From: Dipteronia dyeriana
Lineage: Eukaryota > Streptophyta > Magnoliopsida > Sapindales > Sapindaceae
Reading direction: 5' to 3'
Length of the DNA stretch: 64,000 bases
Assembly: GCA_032871835.1 (NCBI GenBank)
Contig: CM065297.1
Location: forward strand, 18,218,098-18,282,097
The notes beneath the pieces are model-generated. The model did not search any database. It saw only the letters and a program-made list of their open reading frames with translations, and was not told the origin of the DNA. Positions within the stretch are counted from its first letter, which is position 1; each line of letters starts with the position of its first letter. Shown here one piece after another: positions 36,855 to 47,155 of the stretch. The position numbers were made by a program, and so were the translations under genes.

Positions 36855-36924
36855 CTGAAAGAAGAAGTAAGAATTAGGAAAGCTGGTAAAAATGTGGGCA
36901 AAGAATGATGAAGAAAGCACTTAT
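36855..36924 (-). other. Second candidate intron in the antisense gene, first Tat element
   Basis: A good acceptor TTCTTCTTTCAG precedes the exon that starts AMKELTRVLA. The donor upstream is ambiguous (GTTTTTAT or GTGCTTTC). The homologous junction of the second element, near 60240-60318, has no clean AG, so support is weaker than for the first intron. Confidence 0.4.
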
Positions 36925-38147
36925 AAAAACTTTATTGTTGAAGATCATGTGAATCCGTTTGGAGAAACTGGCCGCTTTGGCTTCCCTCCAGTACCCGTCG
37001 CCAATAAATCCATCGCCTGCTGACATTGATCAAAGCATGAAGAGAGGATCGATGCGAGAGCTACTTAAAAGAGAAGGATGAGAGGATCCAGAAACAGGAA
37101 CAGTCGGGAGAGCCGATGAAGTAGATAAATCATGACCATAAGCGGAAGTGGTCGGAGGCACCGCTGAAATGGTCGGGTCAGTAACAGTTTGTACCTATGA
37201 AATTACAGTACCCTCTCCAGCCTAAGAGACAGTTGTAAAGGCTTTGAAACCTTAACCCTTAGGGACTTGACCTTCACTTACACCCTGGCTCACCCTTATA
37301 TCTTCAACCAGCGTAACTGCAGCACTAGTCCTTGATTTGTACATTGGAAGGAGTGGTTGCTCCTCAGTGACATCGAGCAAATCATCATCATTAAATTGCT
37401 CATTTGAGTTGATCCCACTATCGTTAGAGTCAGTCAATAAATATTATCTGACGTTTAACAGAGAACTGCATAGAGGAATTTTTTTGGGCGATGTGTGGGA
37501 AGATCTGAGGAAGGACGGTGAGTTTGAATCTGAGAAGGCTCAGGATAAGTATGAGGCACAACCGGATCAGATGAGAGGGAAGAAGGTATTGTGGAAACCC
37601 TGTCGCCCATTTTCTTCGACCGCTGCGCCCATAAAATTAGGTCGGTCAGGGTCTCTTGATTAGCCTCTTCTTCTTCATCAAGAATGATAGGGCCAACCTT
37701 TGGCTGGGATGGTAACGGGTTAGCATCACGTGGAACCTCTGCTATTTGACGAATGGCCTTAAGGGCGGAAGATCCCTCCAAAGTCTTAGTCACTTTGTTA
37801 CCAGGGATATTTTCATCAGAATCCACCTTACGGGACTAGCCCTTACTTGGTTCATCTTGAACCACTCTCGGTTAGATTTCTCGAGGGTAGATTACACCCG
37901 GACGGACCTATCTCTAAACGATCCTCTCCGACCACCTCGGGGTAGAGTGACACCACGACCGCTTGTTTCAGCAAGTCCAATAGGAACCGCCAAAGAGTCA
38001 CGATCAGACTCATATATGTGCTCCACCAAGTCATGCTCAGGGGGGCAATTCCTTGAGCCACCTGATCGGTAACAACTTTCCTGCTCACCCGATCAAGGTT
38101 CTTAGCCGATTCGACCTGCTCGCCAGCGACGATGTCCACCTCGTATA

Positions 38148-38226
38148 CTAGAATGACAATCACAAAGAAAAACGGTAAGAACATACATATATAACAAATA
38201 TAAAAACAAGAACCTACATCATTTAC
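38148..38226 (-). other. Intron of the antisense gene, first Tat element (79 bp)
   Basis: Minus-strand donor CAAT|GTAAAT, AT-rich body, acceptor TCATTCTAG|TATAC. Splicing joins a Leu codon T|TA (phase 1) between IFAQ and YEVDIVAGEQ. The homologous intron in the second element is at 59324-59409, also phase 1 in a Leu codon. Confidence 0.75.
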
Positions 38227-39383
38227 ATTGGGCAAAAATCTTGAGAAAAAGTCTCAGCTCGATCAATTCCATTTTTGAGTATAAATTGCGGCGATCCTTA
38301 ACCTCCCAAGAAGTCTGAACCGCCTTAACAACAGTATTGTCCTGGTCCCTGGTAATCACAGGTGCAATTTTATTCCATAGCTTGGGGCTACAAAATTGCT
38401 TCGGGACACTGCTTTGAGCCAACCGATGGGTGGCATCAACAACCACGGTCTCGCCCCAGTCACCGCTGATAAAAAACCAACTATTCTTTCGATTGTTCGA
38501 CGAAGGGAACCCCCAGATAAAGCCCTTGTGGTCCTTATACGTAGGAGGGGTAGACTTTTCCTTGTAGCCATGGGGAATCAAACTGATCGGGGAGGTCGAC
38601 TGAAGATAAAAGGTACCTCTAGTTTTGATCACCCTAGGGTACAAAAATTAGGTATCTCCTGAGGGGTCGAGGGTGCTTGGCCTCGATTTTCTTCCACGGG
38701 TGCCACAAGCTGATCAACACCAGGTACGAGTTGGGGGTCAGCTGAACGAGGGCAATCCCCACATTCACCAAAAATCGAGCAATAAAGGGTTGGATAGGGT
38801 GAGTGACCCCAGAGGACAACATTACTCCATAAACAACAACTATACTGGAAGAGAGATTCCACACAGCATAATCGTCGCTGCTAGACAGTTGCACTGAACG
38901 CGGAATGTCGAACCGATCCCTGAACTTCTCAAGCTCATCATCTGTCACCACATTTATCTCGAAATCAAAGGCACAAGGGTGATTTGCTGTTAACCTCAAC
39001 ATGCATGCCCTTCGTTCCCTCGAGTTCTCATTCATCTTTAACATCTATGAAACTGTCTTCAAGTGGTTCGCTAGACGAGCGGTTTCTTTAGGCAAACCTC
39101 TGGTAGTTTGTTTTGTGCTAGTTATCTTCGACATATTTATGCAAACATCAACAGAAGCAGAACCATAATAGTTAGCAAATGAAGGGACTAACTTATGACG
39201 AGCCACATAATAATCTACACTTAAAGCAACAGGTTGAAATGAAGGGGTATATGCAAAGTATGGATTCAAGCCTATCGATATTCTCATTATCGCTAGCCTC
39301 AATAGCATGCATGAGAAGTTTACAATACTGATAGCGAAGAGTCGGATCCATACGTAAGATATAAATGGATGCGATGAGAACAC

Positions 39384-39809
39384 AAATAGTCTGTAAAGGT
39401 GGAAAGAAAACGAATGAGAGTGAAAGTTTGAAGAAGGAAAATAAGCGAATGAGAATGAAAGTTTGAAGAAAAAGGGAAAACTAGGGTTTTTTCAGCGAAA
39501 AGAATCTGTAAAGTCGTGGGAGTGAAATGAAGAGTTTCGAGTTATATACAGGAGTGGATGACTTTATCAGAGTATACGCACGTCACTAGACGAGAGTAGA
39601 AGTAGGTGCACAAAAATCAAAAATCATTCACTATTTGAAATTCAAAAAGATAACTAAATGATTGCGTCAGCCGAAATAAGCGTGACTGACATCGACGCTT
39701 ATCAATAAAACAATAAATGCACATTGAAGAGCTACAAGACAAGAAAAAAAAAATAAACACACTTCGTCAACTGAAGTCCATACTCAATCTCATATGTTTA
39801 AGTGGGTTT
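39384..39809 (-). promoter_or_regulatory. Putative promoter/leader of the antisense gene, first Tat element
   Basis: On the minus strand a GTATATAAC box (about 39541-39549) is followed about 60 bp later by AAAACCCTAG (telo-box-like, about 39481-39494), then a CTTCAAACTTTC pyrimidine-rich leader repeated twice. This layout matches plant promoters. The corresponding region of the second element (57690-58140) also has CCTAGGGTTTCG. Confidence 0.45.
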
Positions 39810-40537
39810 TGTTATTGGTAAAATTTGGACGATGTGACACGGTAGCAAAAGATAAGGGTCGGCGATGCCACGTCACTAGGAGACAACCTGATCGAATGAA
39901 TCGAAGTTGACCAAATAGCACTTGTCAAACCCCCCGACCGAGACGACATGAATGTTCGAGCAGAAAGACCCAATCGGGATTGTCAAGACGGTCGGTTGTG
40001 TGACTCGTGGACAACATTCAGATTTAATGAAGTCACGACTTAAACATGCAGAGAATGAGCCCTACTTAAATAAGGCTTCTAGAAGTACACTTTGCTGAGG
40101 AAGTAAATTTCCTTATAGATATCAAAGCCCAAATTAGGCAAGAGATCTAACACAATCAAAAGACAATCAAGGCAAAACAAGGAAGAAGGATAACAGGACT
40201 TCAATAAGTTAGAGTTTGGTTTAATTACAGAAATTTTTCATACTTGTACACCAAGAATTAAAGTTCTATACATATATAAATAGACCCTAACAACATCCAC
40301 AAAGGGATGAACATTAATTAAGCATAGAATAGAGCATGCAAGATTGTGGGTGTATTCTTTTGTCAATTTAGTGGATTCTTTTTTCTCTTCTCCTTATCGA
40401 CAACCGTGGATATTTTTCCGTATTGGGGTTTTACCACGTAAAATCTTTTGTTGCTTCTCACTTTTTATTTATTTTTATTTATAGTTTAATTTTTCATTCA
40501 TATTATCTGTTTGACGAGTGATTAATCGCAGTGAAGA
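39810..40537 (+). repeat. 3' LTR of the first Tat element
   Basis: Starts TGTTATTGGTAAAATTTGG, preceded by a purine-rich TTTAAGTGGG (polypurine tract). Homologous to 27939-28740 but shorter by about 70 bp in the first third. It keeps a TATAAATA box near 40277. Confidence 0.85.
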
Positions 40538-40587
40538 ACATACAAACTCCCTGATATAAACATACATACAAACCCCCTGATATAAGC

Positions 40588-40716
40588 TTACATACAAACC
40601 AACTTGTCAGTCTTTGGATCAAAATCCAAGGGATGTTGTGTATTCTCTCTAATGTCCAACCACTTACACATCCCTTGGATTTTGATCCAATGGCTGACAA
40701 TTTGGTTTGTATATAT
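40588..40716. repeat. Short high-identity hairpin (about 130 bp)
   Basis: Arms at about 40592-40638 and 40667-40712 pair almost perfectly: the left contains TTGGATCAAAATCCAAGGGA, the right TCCCTTGGATTTTGATCCAA. The loop is about 28 bp. It lies just outside the 3' LTR of the Tat element. Could be a tiny MITE or a miRNA-like foldback; no transcript evidence. Confidence 0.75.
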
Positions 40717-40719
40717 ATA

Positions 40720-41410
40720 TTTGAGATGAATATGCAACATTTTTTTTGAAACATGTTGTAGTTATTTTTTGTTCATAAATGGTATTGTAATATTTATATG
40801 TAAACTTGAATTTTTTATAAATGATACGGCTATAATAATATAAATATTTAAAAAGTAAACCAATGATTTACGTAAATTAAAAATAAAAGTCAATAATCAT
40901 GAAAAAAAAAACGATTGTAAAGTAGATGATTGTTTTTTTTTAAAGTGATGATCGTTTAGTAAAAATATCATGAATTCATTTTTAAATTTGGAAAAGGAAC
41001 TTGATTCACATGTGGGTAAGAGGAATAAATATAAATTATTAATTATATAAACCAATATTAAGATTAAAAAAAAAGGGAGATCAGTAATATTTATAAAAAT
41101 TAAAATCAAAAGCCAATAATCATAAAGAAGATGATTGATTTATTTTTGTAAGTGAGAGTATTTAATAAATATATCATAAGTTCCCTTTTCAATTGGGAAA
41201 GAGAACTTGATTCCTCTCACCCACTCTAGGGAGGAATCAAGTTCCCTTTCCATTATGAACTTAATTCCCTAGAAATTTAGTAAACAATATAATTGAGAAA
41301 TCAGGAACTTAATTCCCTTTTCTAAATAGGATTTCTGATTAGTAAATACACCATAAAAAAAAATTGATTCTTTAGGCGAGAGGGAGAATTAATTTTTCTT
41401 TTAATGATAA
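40720..41410. other. AT-rich non-coding DNA with dispersed-repeat pieces
   Basis: Contains GGAATCAAGTTCC words in both orientations at about 41190-41320, shared with 22560-22620. No gene. Confidence 0.45.
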
Positions 41411-41414
41411 CTTA

Positions 41415-41780
41415 GTGGTTGTTTGTTTTTTTGTCTGAAAACTGAACGGTCCTGAATTTTTCTAATGACTGATTATGGATTGAAATCTGAACCTGAATGA
41501 TATGTTTGTTTTTTTTTTCTCACATCTGAATGTATTGTTAACACGTGTTTGTTTTTTTAAAGTAAAATTGTCTGAATATAAGTAATTTTACATTTATACC
41601 TATGTTAAACAATTATACATATAATATGGAATAAAAATAATCCAAAAATAATAATTATATATGAACACATATGATCATGATCTTCATCTTTAATTACAAA
41701 CAAACTTTATTTTTCTAAGAAACGAAAATGTTTTTTTTTTCAAAAAATAAAAAGGACATCAGGAAAACTCGTACAAAACA

Positions 41781-41820
<40 letters not shown>

Positions 41821-42182
41821 CATAATATCATAATAAAGTATCAATATTAAACATCAATATGTACAGTGATTAGGGTTCTTTTTTATTTTTAAAGCTATTT
41901 AAAATAAGTAATATATTAAATAAAGATTTCTATACCATATGTAATTTTGATGAAATTAGAAATATGTTATATATGAAAGATAGTATCGGAAGAAAGATTT
42001 TATATTGAATTTAATGCAATTAAGTGATTTGTAATTAAGTTAAAAATCATGATTTTTTATTTTTTATTTTAAATTATTTTTTAGGATTTTAAAGTTGTTT
42101 GACCACTTAAAAAACAAATAAAACAACTTAATAATTATGATTCAGACCCATTAAATTTTAAGTGGAAAAAACAAACGACCAC
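41415..42182 (-). mobile_element. Tourist-type MITE, 768 bp (copy 2, inverted relative to copy 1)
   Basis: Ends GTGGTTGTTTGTTT and ACAAACGACCAC, flanked by TTA on both sides (41412-41414, 42183-42185). Aligns over its whole length with the reverse complement of 20120-20886, including the AACTCGTACAAAACACT segment and the internal (TA)n. Confidence 0.92.
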
Positions 42183-42185
42183 TTA

Positions 42186-42337
42186 ATTCATGAATTGTGT
42201 GTAGAATTCGTGTAAATTAATTTGTGTAATTTAATTCTTATTTGATTTTAATATACACTATAATCACCGATCAAAATTAAAAAAAATTCCTCGCTGTTGA
42301 TTAGTAAACTTGCCAAATAAGAAAAACCAAATTTAAA

Positions 42338-42372
<35 letters not shown>

Positions 42373-43914
42373 TCTTTAAAAAATTATCTATACCGTCTAT
42401 GCACATTTAAAAATAGTAAAATCCAACATATATACCTTGGTCGAAAGACGCTTTCCGATATATTTAAATATAATATATTTTTACGAAAAATACTTATTGC
42501 CAGCCGCTAACATAAATTGACATCCGTATAAGGCCAAATTAGCCGCAAATTTAAAAACAAATCCAACAGAGCATGCGTAGAATTCTTTACTAGAATTACT
42601 TGAATTCTCAGTCAATAAAAAAACTATAAAAGGAAAAAACCAACCTACAAAATTAGCCAAATATAAAAACAAATTACAATAAACTAACCACCAGAAAACA
42701 AGCTATAATTTTGTTTCTGTTGAAATATTCACAGTTTCCTTTTCCATTTACCGATAAACAACTTTAAATCACTGTTGGTAGAAAAAACAAGAGCCACCAT
42801 CTGTTCAAATTTTTACCGGTCCCCACTATGAATTGACAATACTACCCATACAGTGTCAATAAAAAATTAAAAAAAGGATCATTTTACCATGAACATTTAA
42901 TATATCGTTAAAACGATGATAGAGTTGATTATATTGGTCATTTTCTTTTCTAAAATCAAAAAAACGTTAAAAATGTCATTTTTATTACCTTTTTCATCCA
43001 TTTGGACCAATAACCGTTAAATGGGAAGGGTAATATTATAAAAAGATAATTAAAAAATAAAAACTAAAAAAAAATTCTCTCCCCGTACGACTCTTTCGCT
43101 CTCCCCAAACAATTCTCTCTCTCATCGTTCTCTATCTTCAACCACCACCAATCTCTCTATCTTCAACCACCACCAATCTCTCTTGCCTCTCTAATACCCT
43201 TCTTTCTCTTCAGTCGTCTCTCTCCAAACAAACCCACCACTAGCAACCAAAACCGATCGAAAAAGAGAGGAAAAAAAAAAGACGGATGCAGATGCGATGA
43301 GATGCAAGATCGAGTCAAGTTAAGTTAAAGATGAGATGCATATGCAATGAGATATAAGAGGTTTGGATTGAGGGTGGTGCTTGTGGTTGGTTTCAGTGGT
43401 TAGATTTCTAGGTTTGTGATGATTGTGGGGTTTCTGGAAATCTGATGAGGGATGGTATTTTTGGGTTGATGTTGGTTGCAGATGAGAGATTGTGGGGTCT
43501 AGTGATTTATGGGTTTGTAAATGATTTCTGAGTTTGTGAGAGATTGCAGATGTTGATTTCCTGATTTGTGAATGATTTCTCGGTTTGTGAACTAAATCGA
43601 TCTGGGTTTGTGGGTTTGTGGGTCTGTGTATGTTTTTTTTTATTATTGTTGGTTGCAGATGACAGATTGATACAATAATGATGATGGTGATGAACTGATG
43701 ATGGTGATGGTGTGTGCGCTTGGTTTCTAGGCTGGAGATGAATTTGAATGGGTTTGGTGTTGATGAATTTGAACTGATGAGAAATGTTGATGGTGTGATG
43801 AAGATTGAAAACGAATATATTGTGCTTGGTAAAGTCATGAAGATGAATAAGATATGGAGATCAACTATCTAGATTTTTTTTTAAATGTTTTATTATTAAA
43901 GTATCTCCACCGTC
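42186..43914. other. Non-coding region with pyrimidine-rich and GGTTTGTG-rich stretches
   Basis: A (TA)n run near 42342-42368, a CT-rich block with a direct duplication of ATCTTCAACCACCACCAATC (about 43133-43180), and a 250-bp stretch of GGGTTTGTGAATGATTTC-like repeats (43400-43640). Open frames here are low-complexity artefacts. No gene recognised. Confidence 0.5.
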
Positions 43915-44530
43915 TAGACATAACGACGGTTCCAGTTCTGGGCCGGTTCCGGTTCCGGTTCCTATGGAACCATAACCGGAACTGGAACCTCTTGAATAAG
44001 GTTTCAGTTTCGAAACTGACGGTTCCGAGGATTCGATTCTATTTAAAAAAAAAAACAATAAACCCAAATCATCTTCATCAGTTCTACACGACTACACCAC
44101 AAATAAACACATAAATCAAACCCACCACAAACCCAAAATCACACACACAAACCACACAAATCAAACCCACCACAAACCCAAAATCACACACACCACAAAT
44201 CAAACTCAAAACCCACCACCACATAAACTCAATCACAAATATCCACCGATCGACGACCACCATCGACCACCCTCAATCTCATCCCTTTCTTGTTCGATCC
44301 AAACGAGAGGAAAAAGAAAAGAGAAAGAAGAAGAATAAAGAAGAAAGAAGAAGAAATCGAGGAAGACAGATGACGAAGAAGAAAGAAGAAAGCCGTGAGT
44401 GGGTCGAAGATGAAAGAAGAAAGAAGAAAGAAGAAATAAGAAAGAATAAAGGAGAAAGAAGAAAGAAGATGATGATGATCGATCTGGTGTGAGGGGGTCT
44501 GTGTTTGTGCGTGAGAGAGAGAGATGAAAT

Positions 44531-44574
<44 letters not shown>

Positions 44575-44753
44575 AGATTAGATTGAGATCTGATCAGACT
44601 TAAAAAAAAAATTAGAAACCCGACGGTTCGAACCGAACTGGAACCGTCGGTTTTAGTTCGGTTTCAAAAAAGTGGGATCTGGAACCACCCCTCCACTGGT
44701 TCCAGTTTTCACAGTTCGGTACTCCGATTTGAACCGAACCGCCGTTAAGTCTA
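43915..44753. mobile_element. Non-autonomous hAT element, 839 bp, related to the 16.8 kb hAT
   Basis: The left end TAGACATAACGACGGTTC and the reverse complement of the right end TAGACTTAACGGCGGTTC are inverted repeats. Both ends carry subterminal GGTTCCGGTTCC / GAACCGAAC words, as in the element at 16760-19813. A diverged 8-bp duplication may be CCACCGTC/CCATTGTA (5 of 8). The interior is ACCACAAA-rich, then GAAGAAAGA-rich, then (AG)n; there is no transposase. Confidence 0.75.
44534..44570. repeat. (AG)n microsatellite
   Basis: About 18 AG units inside the non-autonomous hAT element. Confidence 0.95.
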
Positions 44754-45365
44754 CCATTGTACATTTTTGATATGAACGGTGGAGATCCATCTTTTTAATT
44801 TTTTTTTTAATTTTGTTTTTTGTTTTTAATTTTTTAATATATTTTTATTTAATGAATATTTTGAGAGTAAAATAATAATTATATGGAGCAAATGAAACAA
44901 AATGAATATGTAATACATTCTTTCCATTTGAGGTGGGAGATCGACCAATATAATCAAATTCTATTCTCGCGTTAACAAGAGGGCAAATGTGGAAGGATAC
45001 TTTCCAGTTAAAAATGCAACATTCAAGACTCTAGAGAGCAGGATGGTAAATTGAATACGAATGGTCACGGTCAGGTCAATTTTGGATGAATTGTCATCAG
45101 GCCCGTCGTTTCTAGACAACCATAAGTCGTATCCGGCGGCAAAAATCGCACCAAAACCACCGAAATTTATATTAAGATTTAAGCACACACAGGCTGACTT
45201 CATAGCATAACACAAAAAACCAATAAAAAAAAAATTAAAAACAAACACATCATTATCACCATTGACATACCATACATGCTTTGTAAATGACCATGCGATA
45301 GACATCACCCATAGCCATAGGCCATAGCATTAACAAATCTCACATACCTAACAAATCGTGCTTGC

Positions 45366-45374
45366 TATATATAT
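45366..45374 (+). promoter_or_regulatory. TATA box of the HIPP gene
   Basis: CTATATATATCTGCC about 130 bp upstream of the start codon, followed by a CT-rich leader. Position and context fit a plant core promoter. Confidence 0.65.
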
Positions 45375-45497
45375 CTGCCTTTGCCTCCTTTTCTTCTCTT
45401 CAAATAACAATTCTAGCAATCAACGGCTCATAAGAATTAACGAGTTAAATAATCAAGTAGTAGAGGAGGAGCAAGAAGGAGAAGAAAACAAATTCAA

Positions 45498-47155
45498 ATG
45501 GGCGAGGTCAGTTTCAAAGTGGTTTGAATTTTCCGGTGTTTCACGATTTGAATTTATCGTCATAATCTCTCGTGTTTTTGTTGTGATATATAATAATACA
45601 GGAGAAAGACGTAGCCAAGAATGACGGTGAGAAGAAGGCTGCGCCGGCGGCCGCTGATACCGGTGCTAAGAAAGACGACGGAGTCGTCGTTGTCGTTTTG
45701 AAGATGGACTTGCATTGTGAAGGTTGCGCTAAGAAAATCAGGCGTTGTATGAAGAATTTCGGAGGTATAGTTAATTTACCGGCTTGAGTTTTCACACAAT
45801 TATCGGACCTAATTTTGTCAAAATTTTAGTCAATGTTTCTCAGATTTGGAGTTAATTGTGTACCAACTTTGCGTAATGCGATTGTTCTCTTGATGGTTTC
45901 AGGCGTGACGGATGTGAAGACAGATATGGGAGCCAACAAAGTCACGGTCACCGGTAAAGTTGATCCAGCGAAAGTTAAAGCCAGATTGGAGGAGAAATCA
46001 AAGAAGAAAGTCGAGCTTATTTCTCCTCAACTGAAGAAAGACGCCGCCCCCGCCGCTGGCGGTGGCGATAAAAAGCCTGAAGCGAAATCGGACAAAAAAC
46101 CGGAGGAGAAGAAAAGCGACGATAAGAAACCAGAACCACCAAAAGAGGTAATGAATCATTATTTCACCGATCTCGTCACAATCCATGTTACAGTTGGACT
46201 TGTTCTCAATTATTTGATTTTGAAATTTATTGAATTGTTTTTCTTCGTTATTATCGAGATGGAATTGTTCGGTTGCGTTTCGCTTTCGAATTCAAGTGCA
46301 ACCACCATAAAAAAATTACTCACTAATCTTTTGATTAATTTTTGGTTTATACAGAGCACAGTCGTTCTGAAGATCAGATTGCATTGCGAGGGTTGCATTA
46401 ACAAAATTAAGAGGATAATTTCCAAGATTAAAGGTAAGAAAGAACTCCAGAAGGTTGCTGATCATTGCAATTTGCAACTAAAATAAAATAAATATTAATT
46501 TATTTTTTAATATTTTTTTAAAGTCGGCAACAAAATAGTAAATTAAGTAACTGACGTTGACGTTGTGTGGCTGAAATTACCAGGTGTTGCGAATGTGACG
46601 GTAGACAAAGCTAAGGAACTGGTAACGGTGAAGGGGACGATGGACACGAAGGAGCTGGTGCCGCACTTGAAAGAGAAGTTGAAGAGAGCCGTCGAGGTTG
46701 TTGCTCCCGCCGCCAAGAAAGACGACGGCGGTGAGAAGAAGGATAAAAAGGAAGCCGGCGGTGGAGATAAGAAAGAGAACAAAGATACCGGCGGCGGTGA
46801 TAAGAAAGCGGCCGCTCCTGCTCCCGCTGATAAAGGCGGAGAGAAGGATAAGGCCGTTGCCGCCCCCGCTGCCGCTGCAGGCGGAGACGCTGCTAAGATG
46901 GAGGTGAGTAAGATGGAGTACTACGGGTACCCGTACCCGCAACCTCCAAGTTACTGGTACGACGGACACGTGTACGGCCAACAACAGCAAGCCATGGACA
47001 ACAATCATCAAGTGGTGTACATGAACCAGGGATACATGATGGATCACCATAACCCGCAGTACAACCCGCAATATAACCCGCAGCAGTATAACCAGCATTA
47101 TCAGACACCTCAGATGTTCAGCGACGAGAATCCCAACGCGTGTTCAGTCATGTGA
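45498..47155 (+). CDS. Heavy-metal-associated isoprenylated plant protein (HIPP) with two HMA domains
   Basis: Five exons join in frame: 45498-45506, 45602-45764, 45903-46147, 46355-46433 and 46584-47155, giving 355 residues. First HMA domain from about residue 34 with [16 protein letters not shown] (metal-binding Cys42 and Cys45). Second from about residue 140 with [16 protein letters not shown] (Cys150 and Cys153). Both are followed by the GVxxVxxDxxxxxVTVxG pattern. Lys/Asp/Glu/Pro-rich linkers ([18 protein letters not shown]) separate and follow them. The tail is Tyr/Gln/Asn/Pro-rich with tandem QYNP. The last four residues CSVM form a CaaX box for farnesylation. HIPPs bind heavy metals such as Cd, Cu or Zn and attach to membranes through the lipid. 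The first exon encodes only MGE; I chose it because splicing to EKDVAKN gives the family-typical MGEE start. No defects seen. Confidence 0.95.

Larger units (their letters stand above)
35772..39383 (-). pseudogene. Antisense additional gene (PF04195-like) of the first Tat element
   Basis: Lies on the strand opposite to pol, between pol and 3' LTR. Pieces from the 5' end: 38634-39383 with FDFEINVVTDDELEKFRDRF, RSVQLSSSDDYAVWN and VQLTPNSYLVL, the pattern of the 'putative gypsy type transposon' domain; 38227-38644 with HKGFIWGFPSSNNRKNSWFF; an intron at 38148-38226; a Pro/Ser-rich middle (37250-37830); a coiled coil (36492-36854: KELTRVLANQKKQATKISW); LREFERGLTTTRVFFGG near 36250; and an acidic end at 35772-36059. 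Stops and frameshifts separate the pieces. It aligns along its length with 58394-61168. The function of this family is unknown. Confidence 0.85.
27939..40537 (+). mobile_element. Tat-lineage Ty3/gypsy LTR retrotransposon, 12.6 kb, degenerate
   Basis: Two similar LTRs (27939-28740 and 39810-40537) bracket gag, protease, RT, RNase H and integrase remnants in the Ty3/gypsy order, then a 5 kb segment with an antisense gene before the 3' LTR. A second, archaeal-like RNase H domain after the first and the antisense gene are known Tat-lineage traits. A candidate 5-bp duplication ACATA flanks it (27934-27938 and 40538-40542). All genes carry stops and frameshifts, and the LTRs differ by many substitutions and an indel of about 70 bp, so the insertion is old. 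Confidence 0.9.

Noticed and set aside
43320..43838. 172-residue open frame on the minus strand, rich in His, Pro, Ser and Asn
   Set aside because: It arises from GGTTTGTG-like low-complexity repeats on the plus strand; no domain, no splice or promoter support, and other frames are also partly open.
44961..45308. 115-residue minus-strand frame upstream of the HIPP gene
   Set aside because: No recognisable family, overlaps the likely HIPP promoter, and a nearby splice-compatible exon was not found.
46577..47098. 173-residue minus-strand frame opposite the HIPP last exon
   Set aside because: Mirror of the HIPP coding sequence; hydrophobic composition is a by-product of Lys/Glu-rich codons on the other strand.
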